In this document: positions 24,002-32,369 of the stretch, in pieces
Layout of the letters: every line of letters begins with the position of its first letter
Position numbering within the stretch: the first letter of the stretch is position 1
Source: JANYJZ01 sp964523395
Lineage (GTDB): Bacteria; Bacteroidota; Ignavibacteria; UBA10030; SZUA-254
Length of the DNA stretch: 64,000 nt
Direction of reading: 5' to 3'
Assembly (NCBI GenBank): GCA_964523395.1
Contig: CAZFXS010000001.1
Coordinates: 124,001 to 188,000 of the forward strand
Program-made: the position numbers and the translations under genes
Notes under the pieces: generated by a model
The model's database searches: none
What the model was told of the DNA's origin: nothing
What the model saw: the letters and a program-made list of their open reading frames with translations, nothing else

Positions 24002-24769
24002 ATGACGCAGGAAATTTGCTCCGTTGCTGCAGTAAAAAATATTGGTTCCGGTATTTTTGTGCTCAGGTTTATCTCTCCGGGAATCGCTTCTTCTGTCCAG
24101 CCGGGTCAGTTCGTTAATATTAAGACCAATGAATTACTCTTTCCATTTTTACGCAGGCCGTTCAGTGTATATCGTGTCAACGGGGAATCTGTCGAGATTA
24201 TTTTCAATATAGTAGGGAGTGGTACAAAGATTCTCTCTGAAAAACAGCAGGGAGATGTAATCGATGTCCTTGGTCCGCTCGGCTGTTCATTTAGAATCGA
24301 CGGCGTATTTGAGACTGCGATTCTTGTCGGGGGAGGACTTGGCGTAGCACCGCTTCCGGTATTGACAAACGCTCTTATCGGGAGGAAACGGAACCTGCTG
24401 ACATTTCTCGGTGCCCGGACTTCTCATCAGATTGTATCGCAATATCTTCAAAATGTCAGCGTCGCTACTGATAACGGAAGCAGCGGATTCAAGGGTACTG
24501 TGGTTGACCTTCTGAGAAAATATCTTGGCGATGTGAATGTCGCGAAACCGAAAATTTTCGGTTGTGGGCCAAACCCCATGCTGAAGTCGTTGTCGCTTCT
24601 TGCCCATGAATTGCAAATTCCTTGTGAGGTTTCGCTTGAAAGCGTAATGGCATGCGGTGTCGGCATTTGCCAGGGATGCCCTGTTGAGAGGACTGAGGGG
24701 GAGAAAAAATATTCCCTGATTTGTAAAGAAGGAACAGTGTTTAATTCTGAATCCATCCGGATTGTGTAA
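24002..24769 (+). CDS. pyrK: Dihydroorotate dehydrogenase electron-transfer subunit
   Basis: Carries electrons from the flavin of PyrD to NAD+ through FAD and a [2Fe-2S] cluster, completing the type 1B enzyme. 255 residues: an N-terminal FAD domain with RRPFSVYRVNG (about 53-63), a NAD-binding core, and a C-terminal cluster motif ACGVGICQGC plus a fourth Cys in SLICKEG. Directly abuts pyrD (stop TAA immediately followed by ATG). It starts 25 bases after the TPR gene, so all may be on one message. High confidence. Confidence 0.93.
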   Translation: MTQEICSVAAVKNIGSGIFVLRFISPGIASSVQPGQFVNIKTNELLFPFLRRPFSVYRVNGESVEIIFNIVGSGTKILSEKQQGDVIDVLGPLGCSFRIDGVFETAILVGGGLGVAPLPVLTNALIGRKRNLLTFLGARTSHQIVSQYLQNVSVATDNGSSGFKGTVVDLLRKYLGDVNVAKPKIFGCGPNPMLKSLSLLAHELQIPCEVSLESVMACGVGICQGCPVERTEGEKKYSLICKEGTVFNSESIRIV

Positions 24770-25714
24770 ATGCCTCTGCTTCAGGTAAATATCGGAAACC
24801 TTAGCCTCCGCAATCCTGTCATGGTTGCATCGGGCACATTCGGGTATGGCGATGATTGCACCGGTCTGGTCGATGTCAATAAACTCGGCGCGATTGTCAC
24901 GAAATCGCTTTCATTGAAACCAAGGGATGGAAATCCCCCTCCACGCATTGTCGAAACCACCGGTGGAATGTTAAATTCCATTGGGCTGGCAAACATTGGT
25001 GTCGCAAAGTTTATTGAGCAAAAACTTCCGTTTCTTCGGTCGGTGGATACGACTATTATAGCGAATATTGCCGCCAGTACGATCGATGAATATTGTACCG
25101 TGCTTTCAATGCTCGATGAGCAGGATGGAATTGACGGTTATGAAATAAATGTTTCGTGCCCGAACGTGAAAGAAGGCGGACTAAGTTTCGGTACCAATGT
25201 CGAAATGACAGCAGAGATTACACGGCGGTTGCGGAAGCTGACACGCCGTGCGCTCATCATCAAATTGACTCCGAACGTAACGCATGTCGCCGAATTTGCC
25301 CGTGCTGTCGCGGGTGAAGGCGCTGATGCCGTTTCTCTTATTAACACTGTTATCGGGATGGCTGTGGACATACAGAAACGGGTACCGAGGCTTGCTACGG
25401 TAACGGGCGGACTTTCCGGGCCCGCAATTAAACCGGTTGCCCTTGCGAAAGTGTATGAAGTTTCACAGGCAGTAAAGATTCCGACTATCGGTATCGGGGG
25501 AATAATGACGGCGGAAGATGCGATAGAATTTCTCTTAGTCGGCGCATCGGCTGTACAGGTCGGAACAGCCAACTTCATTAATCCGTCGGCGGGTGTTACC
25601 ATTGCCGATGGCATCCACGGGTATTGTGTCGAACAACGCATCGAAAACGTAGCAGATCTCGTCGGCTCGCTCCGGGTATCAAAAGAATTTTCCGTAATCC
25701 ACAGCTGGTTGTAA
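24770..25714 (+). CDS. pyrD: Dihydroorotate dehydrogenase, class 1B catalytic subunit
   Basis: Oxidises dihydroorotate to orotate in pyrimidine synthesis, bound to FMN. 314 residues, a TIM barrel. The catalytic base C130 is in the motif INVSCPNVKEGG, and the FMN-phosphate loops IGIGGIMTAEDAIEFL and GASAVQVGTANF are present. The immediately preceding pyrK identifies it as the NAD-dependent 1B type rather than the quinone-linked class 2. Followed after 18 bases by folC. Confidence 0.95.
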   Translation: MPLLQVNIGNLSLRNPVMVASGTFGYGDDCTGLVDVNKLGAIVTKSLSLKPRDGNPPPRIVETTGGMLNSIGLANIGVAKFIEQKLPFLRSVDTTIIANIAASTIDEYCTVLSMLDEQDGIDGYEINVSCPNVKEGGLSFGTNVEMTAEITRRLRKLTRRALIIKLTPNVTHVAEFARAVAGEGADAVSLINTVIGMAVDIQKRVPRLATVTGGLSGPAIKPVALAKVYEVSQAVKIPTIGIGGIMTAEDAIEFLLVGASAVQVGTANFINPSAGVTIADGIHGYCVEQRIENVADLVGSLRVSKEFSVIHSWL

Positions 25715-25732
25715 TTCTTCTCTTTAATTGCA

Positions 25733-27028
25733 GTGGCAACATTCCAGGAAACACTCTCTTTCTTGTATGGTCTTCAATTGTTCGGCATTAAAGTCGGACT
25801 GAACAACATTCATCATCTCACGTCTGCTGTCGGACATCCGGAAAAGAAATTTCCATCCATTCATATAGCCGGGACAAATGGAAAAGGCTCAACTGCCGCG
25901 ATGATTGCATCGGTACTGATAGCCTCCGGATACAAAACCGGATTGTATACTTCCCCGCATCTTCGCCATTTCTCGGAACGCATCAGAATCAACGGAAAGA
26001 AAATACCGGAACGGGAAATTATCCGTTATACTGCCATACTGCGCCGTCCGATTGAAAGGACCAAAGCAACATTTTTTGAAGCGACCACCGCGATTGCCTT
26101 CAGGTATTTCGCTGATCAGAACGTTGATATCGCGGTGATTGAAACCGGATTGGGCGGACGGCTTGACGCCACTAATATTATTCATCCTGAACTGAGTATC
26201 ATCACAACAATTGGTTTAGACCATACAGAATACCTCGGCTCAACACTCCAATCTATTGCACGGGAAAAGGGAGGAATTATCAAACATGGAGTCCCCTGTA
26301 TTACAGGTGTTGTCCGCGGTTCTGTGTTAGGCGTATTAAAAAAAATAGCGACATCGCGAAAGTCCGCACTCATACAGCCGAAAAAAGAATACCTCTGCTC
26401 AACTCACAATGAAAGTCTTAGCGGATTTCATCTTTCTATTCATAAAGGGCAGAGCATTACGCGTGATGTATTTATTTCTCTTGCAGGATCTCATCAGGCA
26501 TCAAATGCACTGCTTGCTCTGCGTGCTCTCGATTATATGAAAGATCAACGAGGGTATTCACGCATCAATGATTCTACGGTGAACGATGGGCTTGGACATG
26601 TGCAGGAATATTCCGGCATTCGTGGAAGATTGGATGTCCTTTCAAATCATCCATTGATCGTTGCGGACGTAGCGCATAATGCTGATGGAATCCGGACTAT
26701 GATCAGTGCGCTGAGGCCATTGATTGTGGGAAAGTGCACGATTATGTTTGGGGTGATGAAAGATAAGGATTATAAAGCCATGATCCGGGAGCTAATACCA
26801 TTAACACGGTTAGCTGTTATTGTCCATCCGGAAACCGAAAGGGCCCGGGATATACAGTCTATTGCTGGTGAGTTTCACCAAAATTCTGTCAAGGCGTTGG
26901 CAGTTTCATCGGCTAAAGAGGGAATCAAAATGGGATTGCGTGAACTTAGGAAAAACGAGCTTTTTCTGATTATCGGGTCGCATTTTGTGGTAGGGGAAGC
27001 AATGGAAAATCTTCGTATTCAGGTCTAA
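25733..27028 (+). CDS. folC: Folylpolyglutamate synthase / dihydrofolate synthase
   Basis: Adds glutamate to dihydropteroate and to folates. 431 residues of the Mur-ligase superfamily: the P-loop AGTNGKGSTAAM (about 46-57), the family stretch YTSPHLRHFSERIRING, and the central GGRLDATN with IGLDHTEYLG. The C-terminal Mur-ligase domain includes DVAHNADGI and VMKDKDYKAM. The start is GTG at 25733, with TTCTTCTCTTTAATTGCA rather than a clear Shine-Dalgarno site before it. Together with pabBC this window holds two folate steps, but they are not adjacent. Confidence 0.93.
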   Translation: MATFQETLSFLYGLQLFGIKVGLNNIHHLTSAVGHPEKKFPSIHIAGTNGKGSTAAMIASVLIASGYKTGLYTSPHLRHFSERIRINGKKIPEREIIRYTAILRRPIERTKATFFEATTAIAFRYFADQNVDIAVIETGLGGRLDATNIIHPELSIITTIGLDHTEYLGSTLQSIAREKGGIIKHGVPCITGVVRGSVLGVLKKIATSRKSALIQPKKEYLCSTHNESLSGFHLSIHKGQSITRDVFISLAGSHQASNALLALRALDYMKDQRGYSRINDSTVNDGLGHVQEYSGIRGRLDVLSNHPLIVADVAHNADGIRTMISALRPLIVGKCTIMFGVMKDKDYKAMIRELIPLTRLAVIVHPETERARDIQSIAGEFHQNSVKALAVSSAKEGIKMGLRELRKNELFLIIGSHFVVGEAMENLRIQV

Positions 27029-27032
27029 AAAC

Positions 27033-27061
27033 TTGACTTTCTATACCAAAGGTTTTATATT
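27033..27061 (+). promoter_or_regulatory. Candidate sigma-70 promoter of rho
   Basis: TTGACT (27033-27038), 17-base spacer, TATATT (27056-27061), starting just after the folC stop. It would make a leader of about 190 bases before the rho ATG at 27256. Confidence 0.65.
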
Positions 27062-27083
27062 GGCAGTGAACTTAATAGAGGAC

Positions 27084-27195
27084 GCACGATCTCAATCGTG
27101 CTATACACAACGTAAAACCATCGCTTAACTCATCAATTTTTAATCCTCAGGTAGTGTCATTAACGCTTTTAGGTTGACAAGTTACAGAGACTTGT
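27084..27195 (+). promoter_or_regulatory. rho leader with two hairpins
   Basis: Within the predicted rho leader lie GCACGAT-CTCA-ATCGTGC (27084-27101) and ACAAGT-TACAGAG-ACTTGT (27176-27194). Neither is followed by a T run. Rho genes in other bacteria are autoregulated by attenuation in the leader, so this stretch is a candidate control region. The first hairpin also resembles the dispersed palindromes of this genome, which would be a simpler explanation. Confidence 0.4.
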
Positions 27196-27255
27196 TGAAC
27201 ATTCTCCAAATAAGAACTTTTCACTTTTTTAATCTCATAAGGATGTAAGAACGCC

Positions 27256-28509
27256 ATGCCAATGGACATCGCCGAGCTGAAATCTAAAAAGATTTCCGAG
27301 CTCACTAAGATTGCCAAAGAACTCAATATTTCCGGATATACTGACCTGCGCAAACAGGACATGATATTCAAAATCCTTGAAGCTCAGACAGAAAAAGACG
27401 GGCTGACATTCAGTAAAGGCGTGCTCGAGGTGCTGCCCGACGGATACGGATTTTTAAGGTCTGTCGATTACAACTACCTTCCTTCCCCCGATGACATTTA
27501 CGTTTCACCTTCCCAGATAAAAAAATTCAATCTTCGCACGGGTGATTCTGTCAGCGGACAAGTAAGGCCGCCAAAGGAAGGCGAACGGTTTTTCGCGCTG
27601 CTGAGAGTTGAGGCAGTCAACGAAGAAAATCCCGATGTCGTTCGTGACAGAGTTCTCTTCGATAACCTCACACCGTTATATCCCAATAACAGATTAAAAC
27701 TTGAAACCTCGCCCGGTGAATATTCCATGCGCATTATGGATCTTCTCACCCCGCTTGGTAAAGGGCAACGCGGTATGATCGTTTCGCCCCCAAAAGCCGG
27801 TAAGACCATTCTGCTTCAGAAAATTGCCAATAGTATTTTACGAAACCATCCGGAAGTATTTCTCATTGTATTGTTGATTGACGAACGTCCGGAAGAAGTG
27901 ACCGATATGGAGCGTTCCGTTAATGCCGAGGTAGTCAGTTCCACATTCGATGAACCGCCCGAACGGCACGTACAGGTTGCGGACATGGTTCAGGAAAAAG
28001 CAAAACGTCTGGTCGAAGCGAGAAAAGATGTGGTCATCCTTCTTGACAGTATCACGCGTCTCGCCCGGGCACACAACACTGTGGTTCCTCATAGCGGTAA
28101 AATTCTTTCCGGCGGCGTGGATGCGAACGCATTGCATCGTCCGAAGCGGTTTTTTGGTGCCGCACGTAACGTCGAAGAGGGAGGAAGCCTTACCATTATT
28201 GCCACTGCTCTTGTTGATACCGGAAGCCGCATGGATGAAGTTATTTTTGAAGAATTCAAAGGCACCGGAAATATGGAAATTATTCTTGACCGCAAATTGA
28301 GTGATAAGCGTATGTTTCCTGCCATTGACGTCAATCGATCCGGAACCCGTAAAGAAGAGCTTCTTCTTGAGGCGGATGAGCTTAACAGGGTATGGATATT
28401 GCGCAAATTCCTCAGCGATTTCTCAACCGTAGAGGCAATGGAGTTCTGCATAGAGAAAATGCGCGGAACGAAGTCAAATAAGGAATTTTTACGTTCAATG
28501 AACAGCTAA
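27256..28509 (+). CDS. rho: Transcription termination factor Rho
   Basis: Hexameric RNA-dependent ATPase that ends transcription. 417 residues, near the length of the E. coli protein and without the large N-terminal insertions of some phyla. The N-terminal Rho_N helices (about 1-42) lead to the cold-shock RNA-binding domain with GYGFLRS (64-70). The P-loop is SPPKAGKT (177-184), Walker B is VVILLDSITRLARA, and the Q/R loops GGVDANALHRPKRFFGAARN are present. AAGGATG lies about 9 bases before the ATG. A second ATG two codons on is possible. Confidence 0.96.
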   Translation: MPMDIAELKSKKISELTKIAKELNISGYTDLRKQDMIFKILEAQTEKDGLTFSKGVLEVLPDGYGFLRSVDYNYLPSPDDIYVSPSQIKKFNLRTGDSVSGQVRPPKEGERFFALLRVEAVNEENPDVVRDRVLFDNLTPLYPNNRLKLETSPGEYSMRIMDLLTPLGKGQRGMIVSPPKAGKTILLQKIANSILRNHPEVFLIVLLIDERPEEVTDMERSVNAEVVSSTFDEPPERHVQVADMVQEKAKRLVEARKDVVILLDSITRLARAHNTVVPHSGKILSGGVDANALHRPKRFFGAARNVEEGGSLTIIATALVDTGSRMDEVIFEEFKGTGNMEIILDRKLSDKRMFPAIDVNRSGTRKEELLLEADELNRVWILRKFLSDFSTVEAMEFCIEKMRGTKSNKEFLRSMNS

Positions 28510-28557
28510 GTATTCCCCTAAATTCATGAAAAATAGGCATTAATTCGGATTTAGGTA

Positions 28558-28586
28558 TTGACTTTATCCGGCACAACCGTTACATT
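28558..28586 (+). promoter_or_regulatory. Candidate sigma-70 promoter of the OmpA/TSP3 gene
   Basis: TTGACT (28558-28563), 17-base spacer, TACATT (28581-28586), placing the transcript start about 25 bases before the ATG at 28618. It also argues against the longer reading that would start at 28558, inside the promoter. Confidence 0.6.
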
Positions 28587-28617
28587 GGACAGACAATTCC
28601 TTTCAACTCATCCCAAT

Positions 28618-30138
28618 ATGAATCGTTCAATAGGGTCAATTTTACTGGCAATTATTGTTCTCCTTAGCACTTCTGTTTCCTTCTCACAGGAAAAGGAAGA
28701 ACGCTTCGGTATAGGGGCATCGTACGGTCCGGCATTTCCAAAGACAGATATCAAGGAATCCAAAGATCATCCTCTCGGAAGGATCTTTCTCCAGTATTTT
28801 CCGAATGAGAATATCGGACTTGAAACCGGCGTGGGAATGGGTTTGCTTGAGGCGGCAAAGGATGGGTTATTCTTCACCTCAATGATTTATCCTATAGATA
28901 TCCGGCTTGTTGTTCAGCCGATGAAATCAGGGAAGTTTCAGCCCTATGCTTTTGGCGGCATCGGATTACTGATATTCGATCCTAAAGATCAACTGGACCA
29001 GCCATTGTTGAGAAACTCCAGAGGTGAGTACGGACATACAACGCCCTATGTTCCGTTGGGTATCGGTGGAAAATATCACGCAACTGAGCAGGCAGGGTTT
29101 GGTATCAGCCTTGGTTATAATGCTGCATTCAGTGATAATCTGGACGATATCAAATTGGGAGGAAATGATTCCTATTGGAGCTTTGCCATCAATGTTTTTG
29201 CTCTCCTGAAAGCTGCCAATAAGGATCTTGACGGCGATAAATTATTGAATGATGATGAGCGCCGGATTGGCACTGATCCGTTGAATCCCGATACTGACGG
29301 GGATGGCTGTAAAGATGGCGAAGAAGTGCAAACATATCATACCAATCCGTTGAATGCCGATAGCGATGGCGATGGACTCAATGATTGCGATGAACTTCAT
29401 ACCCATAATACCGACCCGCTGAAAGCTGACACCGATGGTGACGGTTGCAGCGACGGTGATGAAGTGTTGAAATACAGAACCAATCCGTTAGATCAGGATA
29501 CGGATGATGACGGATGCAAAGATTGTGATGAAGTATTAACATATCATACAGATCCGTTGAGAATGGATACCGACGGAGACGGTCTCAATGATTGTGACGA
29601 GGTACTGACTCACAAGACTGATCCGCTCAAACCCGATTCAGATGGTGATGGGTGTACCGATGGCGATGAAATCCTTAAGTACAAGACCAACCCGCTGCAG
29701 GTTGATACCGATCAGGGTGGAATGCCTGATTGTAAAGAAATTCAGCTTGGGCTGAATCCGCTTGAACCGAGTGATGACGTGCCGATTATTAAGGTCGGAG
29801 AACGTATTATTCTCGAAGGTGTAAACTTTGAGACGGCAAAGACAACGCTGTTGCCCGGAGCGAAGGCAATTCTTGACCAGGTTGCGTCAAGTCTCCTTGC
29901 GTACCCGACTGCTGAGGTTGCTATCCATGGCCATACAGATAATAAGGGCGGGGCAAAATATAATATGAACCTCTCCAACGGCAGAGCGGAGTCCGTAAAG
30001 AAATATCTGGTCAGCAAAGGAATCAGCGCGTCCAGAATCAGTACGAAAGGATATGGATTTGCCAAGCCGGTTGCCGATAATGCCACGCCCGAAGGACGGG
30101 CAAAAAATCGGCGCATAGAATTTGTCAGAGTAAAATAA
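28618..30138 (+). CDS. OmpA-family protein with thrombospondin type-3 repeats
   Basis: Outer-membrane protein of about 506 residues that anchors the membrane to peptidoglycan. After a signal peptide (about 1-24) comes a beta-barrel-like domain (about 30-200), then a calcium-binding region of about seven thrombospondin type-3 repeats at a 23-residue period (from about residue 203, with DTDGDGC / DSDGDGL motifs), then an OmpA C-terminal domain (VNFETAKTTLLPGAKA...HGHTDNKGG...NLSNGRAESVKKYL...NRRIEFVRVK). The start at 28618 was chosen for the signal peptide and the promoter placement. The last TSP3 repeat is degenerate (DTDQGGM). A strong terminator follows. Confidence 0.9.
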   Translation: MNRSIGSILLAIIVLLSTSVSFSQEKEERFGIGASYGPAFPKTDIKESKDHPLGRIFLQYFPNENIGLETGVGMGLLEAAKDGLFFTSMIYPIDIRLVVQPMKSGKFQPYAFGGIGLLIFDPKDQLDQPLLRNSRGEYGHTTPYVPLGIGGKYHATEQAGFGISLGYNAAFSDNLDDIKLGGNDSYWSFAINVFALLKAANKDLDGDKLLNDDERRIGTDPLNPDTDGDGCKDGEEVQTYHTNPLNADSDGDGLNDCDELHTHNTDPLKADTDGDGCSDGDEVLKYRTNPLDQDTDDDGCKDCDEVLTYHTDPLRMDTDGDGLNDCDEVLTHKTDPLKPDSDGDGCTDGDEILKYKTNPLQVDTDQGGMPDCKEIQLGLNPLEPSDDVPIIKVGERIILEGVNFETAKTTLLPGAKAILDQVASSLLAYPTAEVAIHGHTDNKGGAKYNMNLSNGRAESVKKYLVSKGISASRISTKGYGFAKPVADNATPEGRAKNRRIEFVRVK

Positions 30139-30162
30139 CCAGGACTAAATTGTCCGAGTGTT

Positions 30163-30195
30163 CGAATCCCGATAATGACCTTATCGGGATTTTTT
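30163..30195 (+). terminator. Intrinsic terminator after the OmpA/TSP3 gene
   Basis: ATCCCGATAA, 5-base loop, TTATCGGGAT, followed by a run of eight T. A 10-base perfect stem about 30 bases after the stop codon. Confidence 0.9.
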
Positions 30196-30223
30196 TTGCA
30201 TTTCTTTTCATTTTATCGTACCT

Positions 30224-30252
30224 TTGTCCGTCAAAAAAGTATTTGTTATTCT
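30224..30252 (+). promoter_or_regulatory. Candidate promoter of the thiolase operon
   Basis: TTGTCC (30224-30229), 17-base spacer, TATTCT (30247-30252). Expected start near 30259, so the leader before the ATG at 30268 would be only about 9 bases. Confidence 0.45.
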
Positions 30253-30267
30253 TCTTATGGCAAAATT

Positions 30268-31446
30268 ATGTCTCGTGAAGCTGTAATTGTAAGCGCCTGC
30301 CGTACACCTATCGGATCCCTCGGTGGAAGTCTCAGTTCTCTTTCTGCTCCCAGGCTTGGTGCCCTTGTTATCGAGGAAGCCATCAAACGGGCCGGCATAG
30401 AAAAAAATATTATTCAGGAAGCCATCATGGGGTGCGTCTTGACCGCAGGTGTCGGACAAGCTCCTGCACGACAAGCGGCCATCTTTGCCGGATTGCCCGT
30501 GTCTGTTGAGGCTCTGACGGTAAACAAAGTTTGCGGTTCAGGCATGAAAGCCGTAATGCTCGCGGCACAGGCCATCATGCTCGGGGACGCGGATGTTATT
30601 GTCGCGGGCGGAATGGAGAGCATGTCAAATGCTCCGTATCTGCTGGACAAGGCGCGGTCCGGGTATCGGCTGGGTCACGCGCAGGTAGTTGATGCGATGA
30701 TTAAGGACGGCTTGTGGGATGTGTATAATGACTATCATATGGGACTGGCCGCTGAATTGTGTTCGGCAGAGTGTCAGGTATCGAGGGAAGCTCAGGATGA
30801 ATTTGCTGTCTTGAGTTATAAACGTGCGATAGACGCGGAGGCGAAGGGGCTGTTTAAGGATGAACGGATTCCGGTATCCATTGAACAAAAAGGTGGAACG
30901 CCGTTGGTGATTACTGACGACGAGGAAGTTAAAAAAGTAAAATTTGAAAAGATTCCTGCCCTTAAACCCGCGTTCAAGAAGGACGGAACGGTTACAGCAG
31001 CGAATGCCTCGAAGATTAATGATGGAGCCGCCGCGCTTGTCGTTATGTCAAAAGAGAAAGCTGACAGTCTTGGACTGAAACCGCTTGCGCGCATTGTTGC
31101 GCACGGCTCGGCTGCGAGAAAACCGGAACATTTCACCGTTGCCCCGGGAGATGTTATTGAAAAAATTCTCAGAAAAGCCGGACTGAAAAAAGACGACATT
31201 GACCTCTATGAAATAAATGAGGCGTTTGCCGTCGTTACTCTGGCGGTAAATAAGATGCTTGGGCTGGATGCTGCGAAGGTTAATGTGAATGGAGGCGCTG
31301 TCGCGTTGGGCCACCCGATTGGCGCGAGCGGTGCAAGAATTCTCGTGACACTCCTCCACGCCATGAAACAACGGAATGCAAAACGGGGACTTGCTGCCAT
31401 CTGCTTGGGCGGCGGTGAAGCCAGTGGCGTTATTCTTGAACGATAA
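30268..31446 (+). CDS. Acetyl-CoA acetyltransferase (thiolase)
   Basis: Condenses or cleaves acetoacetyl-CoA, or acts as 3-ketoacyl-CoA thiolase. 392 residues from the start at 30268 (SREAVIVSACRTPIG). The active-site cysteine C89 is in NKVCGSGMKAV, the catalytic His in GHPIGASGARIL near residue 352 and the second Cys in ICLGGGEASG near 379. A longer reading from 30175 would pass through the terminator of the previous gene. First of three acyl-CoA genes spaced 12-56 bases apart, with a CoA substrate set that I cannot tell from sequence. Confidence 0.93.
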   Translation: MSREAVIVSACRTPIGSLGGSLSSLSAPRLGALVIEEAIKRAGIEKNIIQEAIMGCVLTAGVGQAPARQAAIFAGLPVSVEALTVNKVCGSGMKAVMLAAQAIMLGDADVIVAGGMESMSNAPYLLDKARSGYRLGHAQVVDAMIKDGLWDVYNDYHMGLAAELCSAECQVSREAQDEFAVLSYKRAIDAEAKGLFKDERIPVSIEQKGGTPLVITDDEEVKKVKFEKIPALKPAFKKDGTVTAANASKINDGAAALVVMSKEKADSLGLKPLARIVAHGSAARKPEHFTVAPGDVIEKILRKAGLKKDDIDLYEINEAFAVVTLAVNKMLGLDAAKVNVNGGAVALGHPIGASGARILVTLLHAMKQRNAKRGLAAICLGGGEASGVILER

Positions 31447-31458
31447 GGAATACTTGTC

Positions 31459-32313
31459 ATGAATATGAAAAATATCACAGTGATAGGTGCGGGAACAATG
31501 GGCAATGGGATCGCCCACGTTTTCGCGCAGTATGGTTTTTCGGTAGTGCTCAATGATGTAAAACCGGAATATATCGAGCGGGGTATGCACACAATTACCG
31601 CCAACCTCGATCGCCAGGTAAAGAAAAATAGTATTACTGAAGAACAAAAGATTCAAACGTTGTCGAGAATTTCCCGCACTATTGATTTGAAGGAGTCGGT
31701 CCGCAATGCCGATATTGTTATTGAAGCCGCAACTGAAAACAAACCTGTCAAGAAAGAAATCTTTCAAATAATAGATGCCGCGGCTCCGGCTGGTGCGGTT
31801 CTTGCCACGAATACCTCTTCAATTTCTATTACTGAAATTGCCGCTGTGACAAAGCGTCCTGATAAAGTGATCGGAATGCACTTTATGAACCCTGTCCCGG
31901 TAATGAAGCTGGTGGAAGTAATACGCGGCATCGCAACATCAAATGAAACAACCTCTGCTGTTGTGACCCTTTCTCAGCAACTTGAAAAAACACCCGTGGA
32001 GGTAAACGATTATCCCGGTTTTATTTCTAATCGCGTTCTTCTTCCGATGTTGAATGAAGCAATGTATTGTGTTATGGAGGGCGTCGCGACGCCCGAAGCA
32101 ATTGACACAGTGATGAAACTTGGCATGAGCCATCCGATGGGACCCCTCACGCTTGCGGATTTTATCGGATTGGATGTTTGTCTCTCAATCATGAATGTGC
32201 TGTATGAAGGGTATGGGGATTCTAAATATCGGCCATGTCCGTTGTTGAAAAAAATGGTGGCGGCGGGACACCTCGGGAGAAAATCGGGCAAAGGATTTTT
32301 TGAATACAAATAA
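31459..32313 (+). CDS. 3-Hydroxyacyl-CoA (3-hydroxybutyryl-CoA) dehydrogenase
   Basis: NAD-dependent oxidation of 3-hydroxyacyl-CoA, next to a thiolase and an acyl-CoA dehydrogenase. 284 residues, the short 3-hydroxybutyryl-CoA dehydrogenase type. The NAD motif is GAGTMGNGIAHVFAQ, the catalytic His is in MHFMNPVPVMKLVEVI with the E of the family nearby, and the C-terminal helical domain includes GFISNRVLLPMLNEA and GPLTLADFIGLDVCL. No enoyl-CoA hydratase gene is in this group, so it must lie elsewhere. Confidence 0.93.
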   Translation: MNMKNITVIGAGTMGNGIAHVFAQYGFSVVLNDVKPEYIERGMHTITANLDRQVKKNSITEEQKIQTLSRISRTIDLKESVRNADIVIEAATENKPVKKEIFQIIDAAAPAGAVLATNTSSISITEIAAVTKRPDKVIGMHFMNPVPVMKLVEVIRGIATSNETTSAVVTLSQQLEKTPVEVNDYPGFISNRVLLPMLNEAMYCVMEGVATPEAIDTVMKLGMSHPMGPLTLADFIGLDVCLSIMNVLYEGYGDSKYRPCPLLKKMVAAGHLGRKSGKGFFEYK

Positions 32314-32369
32314 CTGCAATACTTTTTTTTGAGAAATGGTACTGGAACTTTTTGAAAAACTGAACGACT

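Noticed and set aside
27084..27101. rho leader hairpin as an intrinsic terminator
   Set aside because: Stem of 7 bases with no T run after it.
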